DNA of 64,000 nucleotides from Desulfospira joergensenii DSM 10085 (GTDB lineage Bacteria > Desulfobacterota > Desulfobacteria > Desulfobacterales > Desulfobacteraceae): assembly GCF_000420085.1 (NCBI RefSeq), contig NZ_ATUG01000002.1, forward strand, positions 682,001 through 746,000, written 5' to 3'. The notes under the pieces were generated by a model. It saw only the letters and a program-made list of their open reading frames with translations, was not told the DNA's origin and ran no database searches. Within the stretch, counting starts at the first letter, position 1, and each line of letters starts with the position of its first letter. Below are positions 16,387-26,200 of this stretch, piece after piece. Position numbers and translations under genes: made by a program.

Positions 16387-16417
16387 TGAGCTACTCTACC
16401 ACCTGAGTTACGCCGGC
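16342..16417 (-). tRNA. tRNA-Thr (anticodon CGT)
   Basis: The 76-nt gene folds as a standard cloverleaf: acceptor GCCGGCG/CGCCGGC, D arm ACTC/GAGT, anticodon stem GCTCA/TGAGC with loop CTCGTAA giving anticodon CGT, and T arm TGCGG-TTCGAAT-CCGCA. The discriminator is T and CCA is encoded. It reads Thr ACG codons. The 3' 45 bp are duplicated at 10546-10590 because an element integrated here and restored the gene with its own attachment sequence. Confidence 0.96.
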
Positions 16418-16613
16418 CTGTGCACTCCGATGAAGGTTGAAGTTTATCAGCAGGGTATCATTAGCATAAAATGATCAAATTGGCCAATCATTTATCCCCT
16501 GGCCGGTAAAAATATGGAACCGGCTTCCCGGGCCGGCGGATGGTCATTGATTTTTGATCTAAAGCCCTGTAAAGAAGGGACCAGAGGTTTTTGGAGATGA
16601 TCGTGGAGAATAT

Positions 16614-17306
16614 ATGCGCCTGGAATGCCGCAATCTGAACTTTATCTATCCGGGATCTGATGTTGCTGTCCTGGAAAATCTGAGTTTTGTCATGGAAGAG
16701 CCCGGATTCAACGCCGTGTTCGGCCCTTCGGGCGTGGGAAAGTCCTCCTTTGCCAGGCTCCTTGCCCATCCCCGGGAAAACCGTGACTCCGAGATTGTGA
16801 CCCAGGGGATTCACACCGTCCTCTATTCCTACAATTTAGAGCGGCTTCCCGGGTGGTCCAGCACAGGTTCCCATCTGGATAAAATCTGTCCTCCGGGAAA
16901 GGAAGACCTTAAAAAAAATCTCATCCAAATTTTCAGGCTGGAGTCGGTCCTGGATTCCAGGTTTTCCCAATTGTCCATGGGGCAGCAGAACCGCATGAAC
17001 CTGATCCGCTACCTGCTCCAGGATTTTGACCTTCTCATCTTGGATGAAAGCCTGGCCAATGTGGATGAAAAGCTCAGGAAAAAGATTATCCTCTCGGTTA
17101 AAGAGTTCTTTCCGGACAAGATGTTTTTGTATATTTCCCACAATTTGATGGAAGTGGCCCGGTTCTGCAGGGAGATCCTGGTTCTGGGCGAGGCTTCCGG
17201 GCAAAAGGAAAATTGCATGGTCAGGGGCAGGGATTACCATAAAGACTACACCCTGGACAAATCTTCCCTGGACCGTGTCATGCTGGAGATCATGAATGCT
17301 TTTTAA
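16614..17306 (+). CDS. ABC transporter ATP-binding protein (nitrate/sulfonate/thiamine-precursor importer type)
   Basis: A 230-residue ATPase with all expected motifs: Walker A GPSGVGKSS near residue 38, signature LSMGQQNRM (an unusual variant of LSGGQ), Walker B LLILDES and the switch His in YISHNLMEV. The length and domain match the SsuB/ThiZ group. It couples ATP hydrolysis to the permease encoded next; the two genes overlap by 11 bp. The signature has Met in place of the first Gly and Gln-Gln-Asn in place of Gly-Gln-Gln/Arg, a divergence that may slow ATP hydrolysis. It begins a three-gene importer operon right of the tRNA. Confidence 0.88.
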   Translation: MRLECRNLNFIYPGSDVAVLENLSFVMEEPGFNAVFGPSGVGKSSFARLLAHPRENRDSEIVTQGIHTVLYSYNLERLPGWSSTGSHLDKICPPGKEDLKKNLIQIFRLESVLDSRFSQLSMGQQNRMNLIRYLLQDFDLLILDESLANVDEKLRKKIILSVKEFFPDKMFLYISHNLMEVARFCREILVLGEASGQKENCMVRGRDYHKDYTLDKSSLDRVMLEIMNAF

Positions 17307-18060
17307 GCGGATATTCCAGTTTCTCATTGTCTACGGGGTGGGTCTGTCCTGCCTGCTGGTCCTCAAACAGGTTCTATCCCTTTCCGATTACGTGATTCCC
17401 GGGATTGCCCTGATTATTGAGACTTCCAGCCGGGTATGGAGCGGATATTTTTTTGATGTCATGAACACTCTCTCCGTGACCGTACTGGGTCAGATTATTT
17501 CCATTGTCATGGCCTTTACCGTAGGCATCCTGGGGCGGAAGTCCTCCTGGGCAGGGTCCATGATCCGGGTGACGGCCTATAATATCCAGGCTTACCCAAT
17601 CGTGGCCCTGGCCCCGATTATCTTTATCCTCCTTGGAGACGGTTTTATCTCCAGGCTGCTCATCGCCTCCATGATCTGTTATTTTCCCCTGCTCTTGTCC
17701 GTTCTGGGGGTCATGGCATCTCCGGTGGCGGATATTGAGCATTTTTACATTGCCACAGGCCGGATGCGCTGGCAGCTGGAAGTGAAAATCCGGGCCTTTG
17801 AAAACTTGAGCAAACTGACCACGGTGATTGCCGGCTCCACCACCCTGGCCATGGCAGGCACCATTGTGGCGGAATTTATTGCTGCCAACGCCGGTATCGG
17901 CTATAGTATCCGTATCGCCCTATATCAGAGCGATCTGGCCGAAATCCTGACGGCCCTGTTCATGATCGGTATTGTGGTCTCTGTTTACCAGGGCCTTCTG
18001 GAAACCATGGGCGAACAGGTAAAATCAAAGTGGGAAGCATCCAGAGGAGGCAGAATATGA
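17296..18060 (+). CDS. ABC transporter permease (SsuC/ThiX-like)
   Basis: A 254-residue inner-membrane protein with about six hydrophobic segments. The cytoplasmic EAA-type coupling loop is recognisable in the last third, ending STTLAMAGTIVAEFIAANAGIGYSIRIA, which matches the BPD_transp_1 pattern of the nitrate/taurine/thiamine-precursor group ('A...A....VAE...A..GLG..I'). It pairs with the ATPase encoded upstream and the binding protein encoded downstream. Its stop codon overlaps the next start (ATGA). Confidence 0.88.
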   Translation: MLFKRIFQFLIVYGVGLSCLLVLKQVLSLSDYVIPGIALIIETSSRVWSGYFFDVMNTLSVTVLGQIISIVMAFTVGILGRKSSWAGSMIRVTAYNIQAYPIVALAPIIFILLGDGFISRLLIASMICYFPLLLSVLGVMASPVADIEHFYIATGRMRWQLEVKIRAFENLSKLTTVIAGSTTLAMAGTIVAEFIAANAGIGYSIRIALYQSDLAEILTALFMIGIVVSVYQGLLETMGEQVKSKWEASRGGRI

Positions 18061-19046
18061 TCAGATTTTTTAAAATACCAGTGGCGGTCATATTGGCCTG
18101 GGCCGTGGTTTTACCCGGTCTCAACGCCCGGGAGATCCGCCTCAGCTACAGGCTGAAATGGCTGTTCAATGCCAGTGTGGCCGGAGATATCCTTGCCCGG
18201 GAAAAGGGGTATTTCAGACAGGCCGGACTGGATGTCAATGTTAAGGAGGGCAGCCCTGAGAAGGATGCCATCAAGGAACTGGAGCTGGGATATGCAGATT
18301 TCGGTGTGGCATCGGCGGACCAGGTGATCCGGGCTCTGGCCAAAGGGGCGGACGTAGTGGTCTTGGCCCAGATTTTCCAGGTCAATCCCATGCAGTGGAT
18401 CTATCGGGCGGACCGGCCTGAGATCCTTACCCTTAAAGATCTGGAGGGCCGGCGCATCGGGATTACCTACGGGGGCAACGATGAAACCATCATGAAGGCC
18501 CTGCTGGCCCTGTCCGGTCTGGAACCTGGGGATGTAAAGATCTTTGGAGTAAGGTTTGATTTTACTCCGTTTCTAAAGAAAAAGGTGGAGATCTGGCCGG
18601 TCTACAGAAACTCCCAGGGAGTGATCCTTGAGGATAAACTGGCCAGGGAAGGGGAGCTGGTCCGGTTTCTCAACCCGGCCGGGTTCGGCATCCGTTTTGT
18701 GGCCAACTCCGTTGTCACCTCCGGCAAGATGATGAAAGAAAGCCCCCTGGTGGCCGAGGCCTTTATGACTTCTCTGATGAAAGCCTGGGAAGATGCCATG
18801 GATCCGGCAAATGAAAATATGATCCTTGGGGAGATCATGAAAAAGGACAAGACCGCCACCGAAGATATTTTAAGAAAACAGGTTTCCGTCACCCGGGATC
18901 TGGTCAGGCCGGATTCTGAAATTCCCATGGGACGGATCGACATCCAGGCCTGGCAGCAGACCGAAGAGATCATGCTCAGGGAAAAACTGATCCCCGGGCC
19001 GGTTCATGTGGAAACCCGGCTGGTGGAAACCGGGGTCAGCCCGTAA
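18057..19046 (+). CDS. ABC transporter substrate-binding protein, NMT1/ThiY-SsuA-like
   Basis: This 329-residue exported protein starts at ATG 18057, which overlaps the permease stop and has GAGG upstream. The signal peptide is residues 1-24, cleaved after LNA. The mature N-terminus reads KWLFNASVAGDILAREKGYFRQAGLDVNV, the NMT1/THI5-like pattern with the small-domain strand and 'A...GYF...GLDV'. The middle region contains GGNDETIMKALLA, comparable to the ligand loop of this family. The substrate could be a pyrimidine precursor of thiamine, a sulfonate or a related small molecule. I see no TPP riboswitch upstream, so the substrate is left open. The 3' end overlaps the convergent ABC exporter gene by 43 bp. 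Confidence 0.85.
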   Translation: MIRFFKIPVAVILAWAVVLPGLNAREIRLSYRLKWLFNASVAGDILAREKGYFRQAGLDVNVKEGSPEKDAIKELELGYADFGVASADQVIRALAKGADVVVLAQIFQVNPMQWIYRADRPEILTLKDLEGRRIGITYGGNDETIMKALLALSGLEPGDVKIFGVRFDFTPFLKKKVEIWPVYRNSQGVILEDKLAREGELVRFLNPAGFGIRFVANSVVTSGKMMKESPLVAEAFMTSLMKAWEDAMDPANENMILGEIMKKDKTATEDILRKQVSVTRDLVRPDSEIPMGRIDIQAWQQTEEIMLREKLIPGPVHVETRLVETGVSP

Positions 19047-20686
19047 ACCTGGTCTGCCTCAAGTTTGTCCGGTTTTTCATGACTCAGGACAAGGACCGTG
19101 GTATCGGTCCTGCACCGGTTGATAATTTGGATCAGGATTTCCCGGTTGCCCCGGTCCAGGCTGGACCAGGGTTCATCCAGAATGAGGATGGGGGCTTTCC
19201 TTAAAAAAAGTCTGGCCAGGCAGATCCTCTGTTTTTCTCCTCCGCTCAGCCCCATGCCCCTGGAGGGCATGACCTCATGAATTCCATGGGGCAGTCCTTT
19301 CATAAAGTCTTCCAGACCGGCCCTGGCAAGGGCATTTTCAATCTCCCGGTCCGATGCACCGGGCCGGGCAATGGCCAGGTTCTGTTTCAGGGTGTCCTGG
19401 AAGATATAGTGGAACTGGGTGGCCACACTGATTTTTTTTCTGATTTCATCTTTTGAAATATCCTGGATAGAGGTTTTCCCAAGCCGGATATCGCCCGTTT
19501 CCATGGGATAAAATCCCAGGATCAGGTTGATCAGTGTGGATTTGCCGCTGCCGCTGGGGCCTTTCACAAGGGTGATTCCCCTGGCCGGGGCGTCAAGATT
19601 GAATTTCTTGAACAATGTCCGGCTTTCCGGATAGGAAAAGGTCAGGTTCTTTATCCGGATGGCCAGGGGTTGATCCGGAAGGGTTGTCCGGTCCGCCCGA
19701 TGAGGGTCTTCTTCGTCGTGCTCGGCCAGGAACGAGGACAATTGCCCGGCAGAGACCACCTGGGACTGGATGTTTGAAAAGGACTGGATCAGGGAGGAAA
19801 CCGAGTTCTGGAACAGGCCGGCATAGAAGAAAAACAAAAGAAATTCCTTTTGGGCAAAATGCCCCCTGAACACCAGATAAAAGGCCAGAAGAATGAGGGA
19901 GAGTCCACCGAATCTTGAGATCAGTTCAATGAGGGGAGAAAAAACAGCCGTAGTGGTTCCGGATTTGATCATGATTTTTCTCAGGGCTGTTGTCTGATCG
20001 TTGAAATGATGCCTGACCCGGTCTTCTCCGGAAAAGGTTTTTATTGTATCAATGCCCTGGAGGGTTTCATCAAAAATTTTGTTTATCCCGGACCAGGCCC
20101 CCCGCTGTTCCCGGGCAAAAACCCTGAGCATCCTGTTCAGCCGGAACATGAGCCAGGACGTCGTACATACGACCCCCAGAGCGCAGACCATGAGCAGGGC
20201 TGAGCAGGAAACCGTCAGTATGGCCATGGCAAGGAAGATGGTGAGGGCCTCCCTCAGGATATGGGGCAGGGTGGCGGAAACCAGTGCCTGGGTCTGGCCG
20301 ATGTCCATGTTGAGCCGGGTCATGAATTCCCCGGCCGACCGGTGCCGGAAATAGCTCAGGGGCAGGCAGGAGAATTTTTTAAAAAATTCATGCTGGAGCT
20401 GGTTTAAAAGGTCTGAGGAAAATATGGCGGCCAGATAACCGTAAAGGCCCTGGAAAAGGGCAAGGGACAGGAAAATCAGGAAGAGCATGCCCAGGTATTT
20501 AAGGCCCCTGGTCAGGACGCCGGGGCCCATCTCTCCCAGGGCCAGGCCCAGGATTTTCTGGAAAAAAAGGGGCTGGATGGACATGAGACCGGCAATCCCG
20601 GTCTGGAGCGCCAGGATCAGGCTTATCCTGGTTTTATATGCCAGGGCCAGGCCTGCCAGCCATTTGAGGGAACGTTTTTCAGCCAT
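19004..20686 (-). CDS. ABC exporter, fused membrane and ATPase domains; predicted peptide exporter of the W-x-N RiPP cluster
   Basis: A 560-residue half-transporter with a type-I exporter membrane domain (six helices, residues ~15-310) and a nucleotide-binding domain (~335-550). The latter has Walker A GPSGSGKST, Q-loop ATQFHYIFQD, signature GLSGGEKQR, Walker B ILILDEPWSSLD and switch His LVLSHE. It lacks an N-terminal C39 peptidase domain, so leader removal must happen elsewhere. Its ATG overlaps the stop of the second radical-SAM gene by eight bases, tying it to the maturation genes. The likely role is export of the modified Trp-rich peptide. An export function unrelated to the peptide is possible, but the tight overlap argues against it. 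It is convergent with the importer binding-protein gene. Confidence 0.85.
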   Translation of the reverse strand: MAEKRSLKWLAGLALAYKTRISLILALQTGIAGLMSIQPLFFQKILGLALGEMGPGVLTRGLKYLGMLFLIFLSLALFQGLYGYLAAIFSSDLLNQLQHEFFKKFSCLPLSYFRHRSAGEFMTRLNMDIGQTQALVSATLPHILREALTIFLAMAILTVSCSALLMVCALGVVCTTSWLMFRLNRMLRVFAREQRGAWSGINKIFDETLQGIDTIKTFSGEDRVRHHFNDQTTALRKIMIKSGTTTAVFSPLIELISRFGGLSLILLAFYLVFRGHFAQKEFLLFFFYAGLFQNSVSSLIQSFSNIQSQVVSAGQLSSFLAEHDEEDPHRADRTTLPDQPLAIRIKNLTFSYPESRTLFKKFNLDAPARGITLVKGPSGSGKSTLINLILGFYPMETGDIRLGKTSIQDISKDEIRKKISVATQFHYIFQDTLKQNLAIARPGASDREIENALARAGLEDFMKGLPHGIHEVMPSRGMGLSGGEKQRICLARLFLRKAPILILDEPWSSLDRGNREILIQIINRCRTDTTVLVLSHEKPDKLEADQVYGLTPVSTSRVST

Positions 20687-21770
20687 GGGCGGGGATTCCG
20701 GTTTCCAGGGAGGCGAGAGCCTTCCGGATATGGGAAAAGATCAATTTATAATCTCTGCACAAGGGATCTTTGTCGTCAATGGCGCCGCCGAATGCCGAGG
20801 CAAACTGGGGACATCCCCCATGGCATACGGGCTTGTTTTCACAAAGAATACATTCCGGGATGGATTTGGGCCGGCCCCGGATCCGTGTACATGCAGAAGA
20901 TTCATAGAGTTCAGATACCGGATGCTCCAGGATACTGCCCAGGATCAGGACGTCAAAGGGGCTGCACAGGACCGCCTCTCCATTGGGCCGGATTCCAAGA
21001 TGGTTTCCAATGCAGGAGGGACGGTGTCGGCATTCAGGGGCCCCTCCCTGGGATATGGCCGACAGATAAGTATCCAGGGGGGAGATGGGGATCCGGCGGT
21101 TTTCCGTCCGTATCCACCGGTCAAAGATCCGGCACAGAAAACGGCCGTAATCCCCGGATGAGGGGAGTAAATTTTTATTTTTGTTCCGGCGCGAGGGGAT
21201 CAGGGGATTTATCCTCAAGGGCCGGCCAAGAGAGGTAAAAAAATCAAAGATGGTTTTTTCCCGGTTCAGGGATCTGTTGGTAAAGGTCATGCAGATGCCA
21301 AAAAACAGGTCGAGATCTGCCATGAGATCCAGTTTTTCCATGACCTTTGCCCAGGTCGGAGCTCCGGTTTTTTGGATGCGAAGGGCATCGTGGATCTCTT
21401 TGGGACCGTCCAGGCTGATTCCCACCTCAAAGTTATTCTTTTTTAAAAAGAGACAGAATTCCCGGTCCAGGAGCAGGCCGTTGGTCTGGATAAACTGGCG
21501 AAGGGGGATGTCTGGAAAAGAGGAAGATATCAGGGACAGACTCTGCCTGTAAAATTCAATTCCGGCCATCAGGGGCTCCCCCCCGTGCCAGATGATATGA
21601 ACTTCTGTGTGTCCGGTTTGATCCAGGTAGGCGCAAACCCGGGCAAGGGCTGTTCCGAGGATGTCCAGGTCCATGGGGTTTTTCCAGTGATTATCCGCGT
21701 AACAGTATCGGCAGGCCAGGTCACAGGCCTTGACCGGTTCGATCATGAGGGTGAAGACAGGGTCAGGCAT
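20679..21770 (-). CDS. Radical SAM/SPASM peptide maturase 2 of the W-x-N RiPP cluster
   Basis: A ~363-residue enzyme. The radical-SAM cluster motif is CDLACRYCYAD near residue 18 (CX3CX2C), followed by IIWHGGEPLMAG and GISLDGPKEIHD, the anSME/FxsB/HxsB-like layout. The C-terminal SPASM part has Cys residues in CRHRPSCIGN, VLCSPFD and CILCENKPVCHGGCPQF, enough for auxiliary Fe-S clusters. Start ATG 21770 overlaps the stop of maturase 1 by eight bases. SPASM enzymes of this type install C-C or other crosslinks in ribosomal peptides. The second enzyme may modify different positions or act in a complex with the first. Sequence identity with maturase 1 is modest, so they are not a recent duplication. 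Confidence 0.88.
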   Translation of the reverse strand: MPDPVFTLMIEPVKACDLACRYCYADNHWKNPMDLDILGTALARVCAYLDQTGHTEVHIIWHGGEPLMAGIEFYRQSLSLISSSFPDIPLRQFIQTNGLLLDREFCLFLKKNNFEVGISLDGPKEIHDALRIQKTGAPTWAKVMEKLDLMADLDLFFGICMTFTNRSLNREKTIFDFFTSLGRPLRINPLIPSRRNKNKNLLPSSGDYGRFLCRIFDRWIRTENRRIPISPLDTYLSAISQGGAPECRHRPSCIGNHLGIRPNGEAVLCSPFDVLILGSILEHPVSELYESSACTRIRGRPKSIPECILCENKPVCHGGCPQFASAFGGAIDDKDPLCRDYKLIFSHIRKALASLETGIPAHG

Positions 21771-22995
21771 GGGCCATTTCCTTGTGCACGGCCTGTTTGA
21801 CATGGGCCCTGAAAACCTTGAGCCCGCTGCAATAATAGGTTTCTCCCTTTATTTTTTCCAGGAAGGGCGGCAGATCTGCTTTAAACCATTGATTGTCCGG
21901 CAAACCCTGGTGCCGGGCCAGAACCAGCAGGGTATTGTATTTCAAGCAGGTCATACACCCTCCGGCGTGCCGCCGCCCCCATTCACAATCGAAACAGTCC
22001 ATATTTCCGGCGGATTTCCGGATCCGGGCCTTGATCCCGGACCAGAGGGCCGCCCTTCGCCTGAGGAGGGCTTTTAGGCTGTCCCGGGTGATGTCCCCCA
22101 GGGCGGTCCGGGAATCGTTGATGTACTGGTCGCAGGGATAGACTTTCCCGTCCGGGGCAAAGATGAGTCTTCCCAAGCTGCACCGCCTTTTGTGATAGGG
22201 GCTGCCCTTGTCGATTCCGGGCCGGAGGATCATTTTGACCTCATCCCTGAGTTCGGGAAAATCCACATCTCCGAAGGGATCATGGAACCAGAGGTCAAAC
22301 AGCCGGATGAGAAATTCACCCACCTCACCGGGGGAGGGGGTCAGTTTAAAAAGATCGGTTGGCAAGGGATTTGACGGGGTAAGATCCTTGCAGTTGATGT
22401 CACAGATGTCCAGCTGAACCCTGGCTTTTAACCCTCTGAAAAAACGGAAGATCTCCTCTGTCCGGCCCATGCTGTCCCGGGTGATCACGGCAATCACCGC
22501 CAGGGTCTCCTGGCCGGTCACCCGCCTGAAGATCTCCATGCCTTTCAGGGCCCGGGAAAAACTGCCGGTTTTACCACCTCCCATCCTCCGGTGAAGGTTA
22601 TGCAGGGACTCGGGCCCGTCCAGACTGAATCCCACCTGGAAGCCATGGTCCTTGAAGAGCCGGGCAAAGTCTTCTGTCATCAGTGTGGCATTGGTCTGGA
22701 CCCGGTTCTGGAAAACAACTCCGGGAAATTCCGCCTGGAGCCGGATGACTCCCTTGAAAAAATCCGGCCCGGCCATCAGGGGCTCCCCCCCGTGCCAGGT
22801 GATGGTTAAGGATCTCTTTTCCGGGAAAAAACCGGATCTTTTGGCATCTGCAATTTTTTCAAATATGGATCTTACAATGGAAAGGGGAATGATTCCTTTG
22901 GGATGCTTTTGAAAGCAGTAGGAGCACCGGCAGTTGCAGTCCAGGGTGACCTGGACCTGGGGCAGAATTTCAGGGAAGGGGATGAGAGGGCTCAT
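21763..22995 (-). CDS. Radical SAM/SPASM peptide maturase 1 of the W-x-N RiPP cluster
   Basis: A 410-residue enzyme with the radical-SAM motif CNCRCSYCF (CX3CX2C, near residue 20) and LTITWHGGEPLMAG, FSLDGPESLHNLHR in the core. The C-terminal SPASM region reads CSLGRLIFAPDGKVYPCDQY, then CFDCEWGRRHAGGCMTC, a seven-Cys arrangement typical of enzymes binding two extra [4Fe-4S] clusters. Family members crosslink residues in RiPP precursors, including three-residue cyclophane formers acting on aromatic-X-Asn/Asp/Lys motifs. It starts 18 bp after the stop of the Trp-rich precursor gene and overlaps maturase 2. Cyclophane formation on the W-x-N repeats is inference from this adjacency and the substrate motif. 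Confidence 0.88.
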   Translation of the reverse strand: MSPLIPFPEILPQVQVTLDCNCRCSYCFQKHPKGIIPLSIVRSIFEKIADAKRSGFFPEKRSLTITWHGGEPLMAGPDFFKGVIRLQAEFPGVVFQNRVQTNATLMTEDFARLFKDHGFQVGFSLDGPESLHNLHRRMGGGKTGSFSRALKGMEIFRRVTGQETLAVIAVITRDSMGRTEEIFRFFRGLKARVQLDICDINCKDLTPSNPLPTDLFKLTPSPGEVGEFLIRLFDLWFHDPFGDVDFPELRDEVKMILRPGIDKGSPYHKRRCSLGRLIFAPDGKVYPCDQYINDSRTALGDITRDSLKALLRRRAALWSGIKARIRKSAGNMDCFDCEWGRRHAGGCMTCLKYNTLLVLARHQGLPDNQWFKADLPPFLEKIKGETYYCSGLKVFRAHVKQAVHKEMAHA

Positions 22996-23013
22996 GGTTT
23001 AAAAGGCAGGGGC

Positions 23014-23193
23014 CTACCAATTGACCCAGTTGCCCCAGTTGTTCCAATTGACCCAGTTCCGCCAGTTCATCCAGTTCATCCAGTTGTTCCAGAAGGGAAA
23101 GGCGCATGGTTTTTTCTTTTCCTCTTGGATCTCTCTGAGAATCTCCTTGAGAATTTTATTTTTTATTTTTGGGGTTTCACCTTTGTCTTTCAT
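23014..23193 (-). CDS. Precursor peptide with eight tandem Trp-X-Asn triplets (predicted cyclophane RiPP)
   Basis: A 59-residue gene that is easy to miss. ATG 23193 has AAGGTG eight bases upstream; the stop is TAG. Residues 1-29 form a Lys/Glu-rich amphipathic leader (KNKILKEILREIQEEKKK). After PCAFPF, residues 35-59 consist only of W-X-N units: Trp at 35, 38, 41, 44, 47, 50, 53, 56 and 59, Asn two residues after each of the first eight. The middle residues are N, M, M, R, V, N, G, V. The protein ends exactly on the ninth Trp. Aromatic-X-Asn is the known substrate motif of three-residue cyclophane-forming radical-SAM enzymes. It precedes two such enzymes and an exporter, so up to eight consecutive cyclophanes are possible. 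There is no Gly-Gly cleavage motif. Confidence 0.88.
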   Translation of the reverse strand: MKDKGETPKIKNKILKEILREIQEEKKKPCAFPFWNNWMNWMNWRNWVNWNNWGNWVNW

Positions 23194-23238
23194 GGTTTCA
23201 CCTTTTTAATATGCAATTTTGCCTTGTTTGACTTCTGG

Positions 23239-26200
23239 TTACGGGCAATTTTCAACAATTCTCAGGGGGTGTCCCGGGATTTCCCTGAAGATTTTTATAT
23301 TGTTGGTATTAAATATTTTTAAGGCACCAGGATTCGTCCGGCAGGCTTCTTGAAACCGCTTTTTTGCCTCCACAGGGTCATTTAAACCTTGGAGAGCATA
23401 TCCCCGCCCAATGGAAATCAGGGCGGACAGCATGGAACTTTCCTGGTTCTCAGGGATTTTCCCCAGGGCAGTTATAAAATTTTGGTCTGCCCTGTTAAAC
23501 GCATTCCGGCCAAGCCAGGCAATGCCCAGTCCGGTATAGGCAAAAGGATTTTCCGGATCGATATCTTTTGATTTGGTATAGGCAACAATGGCATGGTCGA
23601 ACTTTCCCATTTTTGTATAGACTGCCCCCAGTCCACTATAGGTGTTTGTCCTATCCGTATTCTTTTGACCGTTTTCCGGAAACAGGTTCATGGCTTTGTT
23701 GTATTGTTCCAAGGCATTGTCATATTCACCCAGTTTTGCATATGCATGACCCATTTTATTCAATATGGAAGGATCTTTCGGGTTGAGCAGGTGGGATTTC
23801 CGGTAATATTTAAGTGCGGCTTCATATTTTCCAGTGGATGTGTATATATCGCCTATCCCCATGCAGGTCGTAATAAAATTCTGGATCATCGAATGCTGTT
23901 CCAGGTTTTTATAGGCATTAAAATAGTTTTGTATGGCCGCTTCCGCTTTTAAAGATCTTTCCTTTGGGTTGGCCGAGTTCAGCTCAAAACTGCTCAGTGC
24001 AGCCAATCCGTTGAGCGCGGTTATATTTTCAGGATCGGTTTTAATAACTTCATCAAAACTGGTTTTTGCTTTATCTATTTGTTTTGATTCCAGGTAAATT
24101 GTTCCAAGCCCGTTTAAGGCTTCAATGTTTTTTTGTCCTTTTTTTTGATCAAGCTCAACAGCTCGTTTAAATTTTTTCTTTGCCAGATCAATACAGGTTT
24201 GGGACGGATCCAATGTTTCTTCCAAAGGATTTTTATAGGAACTGTCCAGAATCGAAGCCAGCCGGTTGTAAAATTGTAAAATCCAAAATTGTTTGGTCTG
24301 GGCGATTTGTATTTTTTCCAGGGCAAGGGCAACGCATTTGCCGGATTCTGGAATTCCTTTTTTTTCATAGTCTCGGCCCAAAACGATGTAGAGGCCGGCC
24401 AATCCGTTGTGCAGCCTGGAGATATCAGGGGTGTGCAGAATGGCCTCGTAATATTTTTCAACAGCATCTGGAAGTTTTTGATGGGTTGCAAGCTCCCTGG
24501 CTTCCTTTTCCAGGTTCTGGGACTGGGTGTTTATCATTTTGGGCAGGGTGGATTTGGCAACAATAAGAATAACAAAAACAGCGGCAATTATCAGAAGAAC
24601 CATTACAACTTTTATAATACCACGGATATTTTCTGAATTTTCCTTTTTGGTGATGCTTTGGTCGAGGAATTTCATTGCCAGGTTGAAGCGGGTTTCACAC
24701 CATTTATCCCGTTCTTTTTTATAATTCTCAAATAAGTTTTCGTCCTGGCGGTTGGCCAGAACTTTGTCGTACATATGGGCCAGTTCTCTACTCTGGGCAT
24801 TGGCCAGGGGCCGGTCATATTTTTTTGACCAGTGTTCATTGGGATTTTCTTCATTCCTCCAGGCCACGGCATGGTCCAGGGATCTTTTCTCTGCAAGGTA
24901 ATCGCCTTTTTTTTCCGGGGGCTGCATAGCCCAGCATTTGGCATCCTCGGCCAGCCTGCGGTAGGTTTCCGCTTTTTTTGCCTCCAGGTCCACCCAACCC
25001 TCTTTTTCCTTTCCTTCTGTTTTTGTCCCGCACATTTTTTCCCATTGGCGGATCAGGCTTTCATGGCTGATATCAAGGACCGGGCTTGAGTTGTTTATGG
25101 ATTTGCCCCCAAGAGCCGGCTCGGGATTTTGCTGCATATCCGGCCCGGGGTCCTGTTCCGCTTCGGCTGAGAAAAGGACGATAAAATTATTTTCAAGAAA
25201 GATATTAACTATCTTTTCCACCTCGCTGTCATCGACACCTGAGACCCTTGCCACATAGGATACTTTGGCGGGATTTCGTATGTCCCGCTGGCCCTTGTCC
25301 CTCAAGCTCAGACATCGGAACAGGGTTTCTGTGATATGGTCAGGATTGTTAACGTCCAGCTTCAAGGCCTCCTCATATGCCTCGTCTGCATGATTTGACA
25401 GGGCATGCTCGATCCCTCCCATTGTTTCATATGCCTCCAGAGTGAGCTTGAAATCGAAGGTTTCATCCGAGCCAGGCCGCTTTTTTTCCTTTTGTTCCAT
25501 CACATGATCATAGGTTCTCATGAGAACATGCTGCATCAGAGGCAGCTGATCCGGATCAGGTCCAACGGTTTTCAGGAGACGGTCCACCAGAAGATAGTCC
25601 ACATCTCCGCCAAACACCCTTGCCGGTCCGACAATGGCGTCATGCAATTGCTCCCGGTTAAGCCGGGGGGTGAGAAACAATCCCTGGTTTATGGCTTCGG
25701 GCAATCCGCGGAATAAAGTGCAGTCGCCGATATAATCCGTGCGCATGGTAATCACAACGTAGACAGGGAATTTGTCCTGCCCTGCCAGATCCAGGAGAAG
25801 GGAGACAAAAGCCCCGGCTTCAGTGAAGTTTCCCTCTGTGGAAAGGCGGAAGATTTCTTCAAACTGGTCTACAAGGAGAAAAATATTGGTGTCCCCGGGA
25901 ACACCGCCTGCTGCCTCAATTTCTCCTATAATCCCGGAAAGAACGCAATGAATTTCAGAGGAGCCCTCATTGCCGGATTTCCCGTTTGTCAGAGCCTTTC
26001 TGAATGCATTGGAGAGTCGCTTCAAGGGCCAGCGTCCCGGCCGCATTTTTATGATTTCCCAATAATCTCTGTCTGTTCCCATGTAGCCGGAGTTTAAATC
26101 GGCAATGAGCCCGGCCCTGACCAGGGAGGATTTTCCGCAGCCCGACGGTCCCACAACGGCAATGAACCGATTGCCGGCCAGCTTGTCGATGAGTTGATCA

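Noticed and set aside
16418..16613. A TPP riboswitch before the ThiY-like importer
   Set aside because: The conserved CUGAGA and related thi-box elements are not present.
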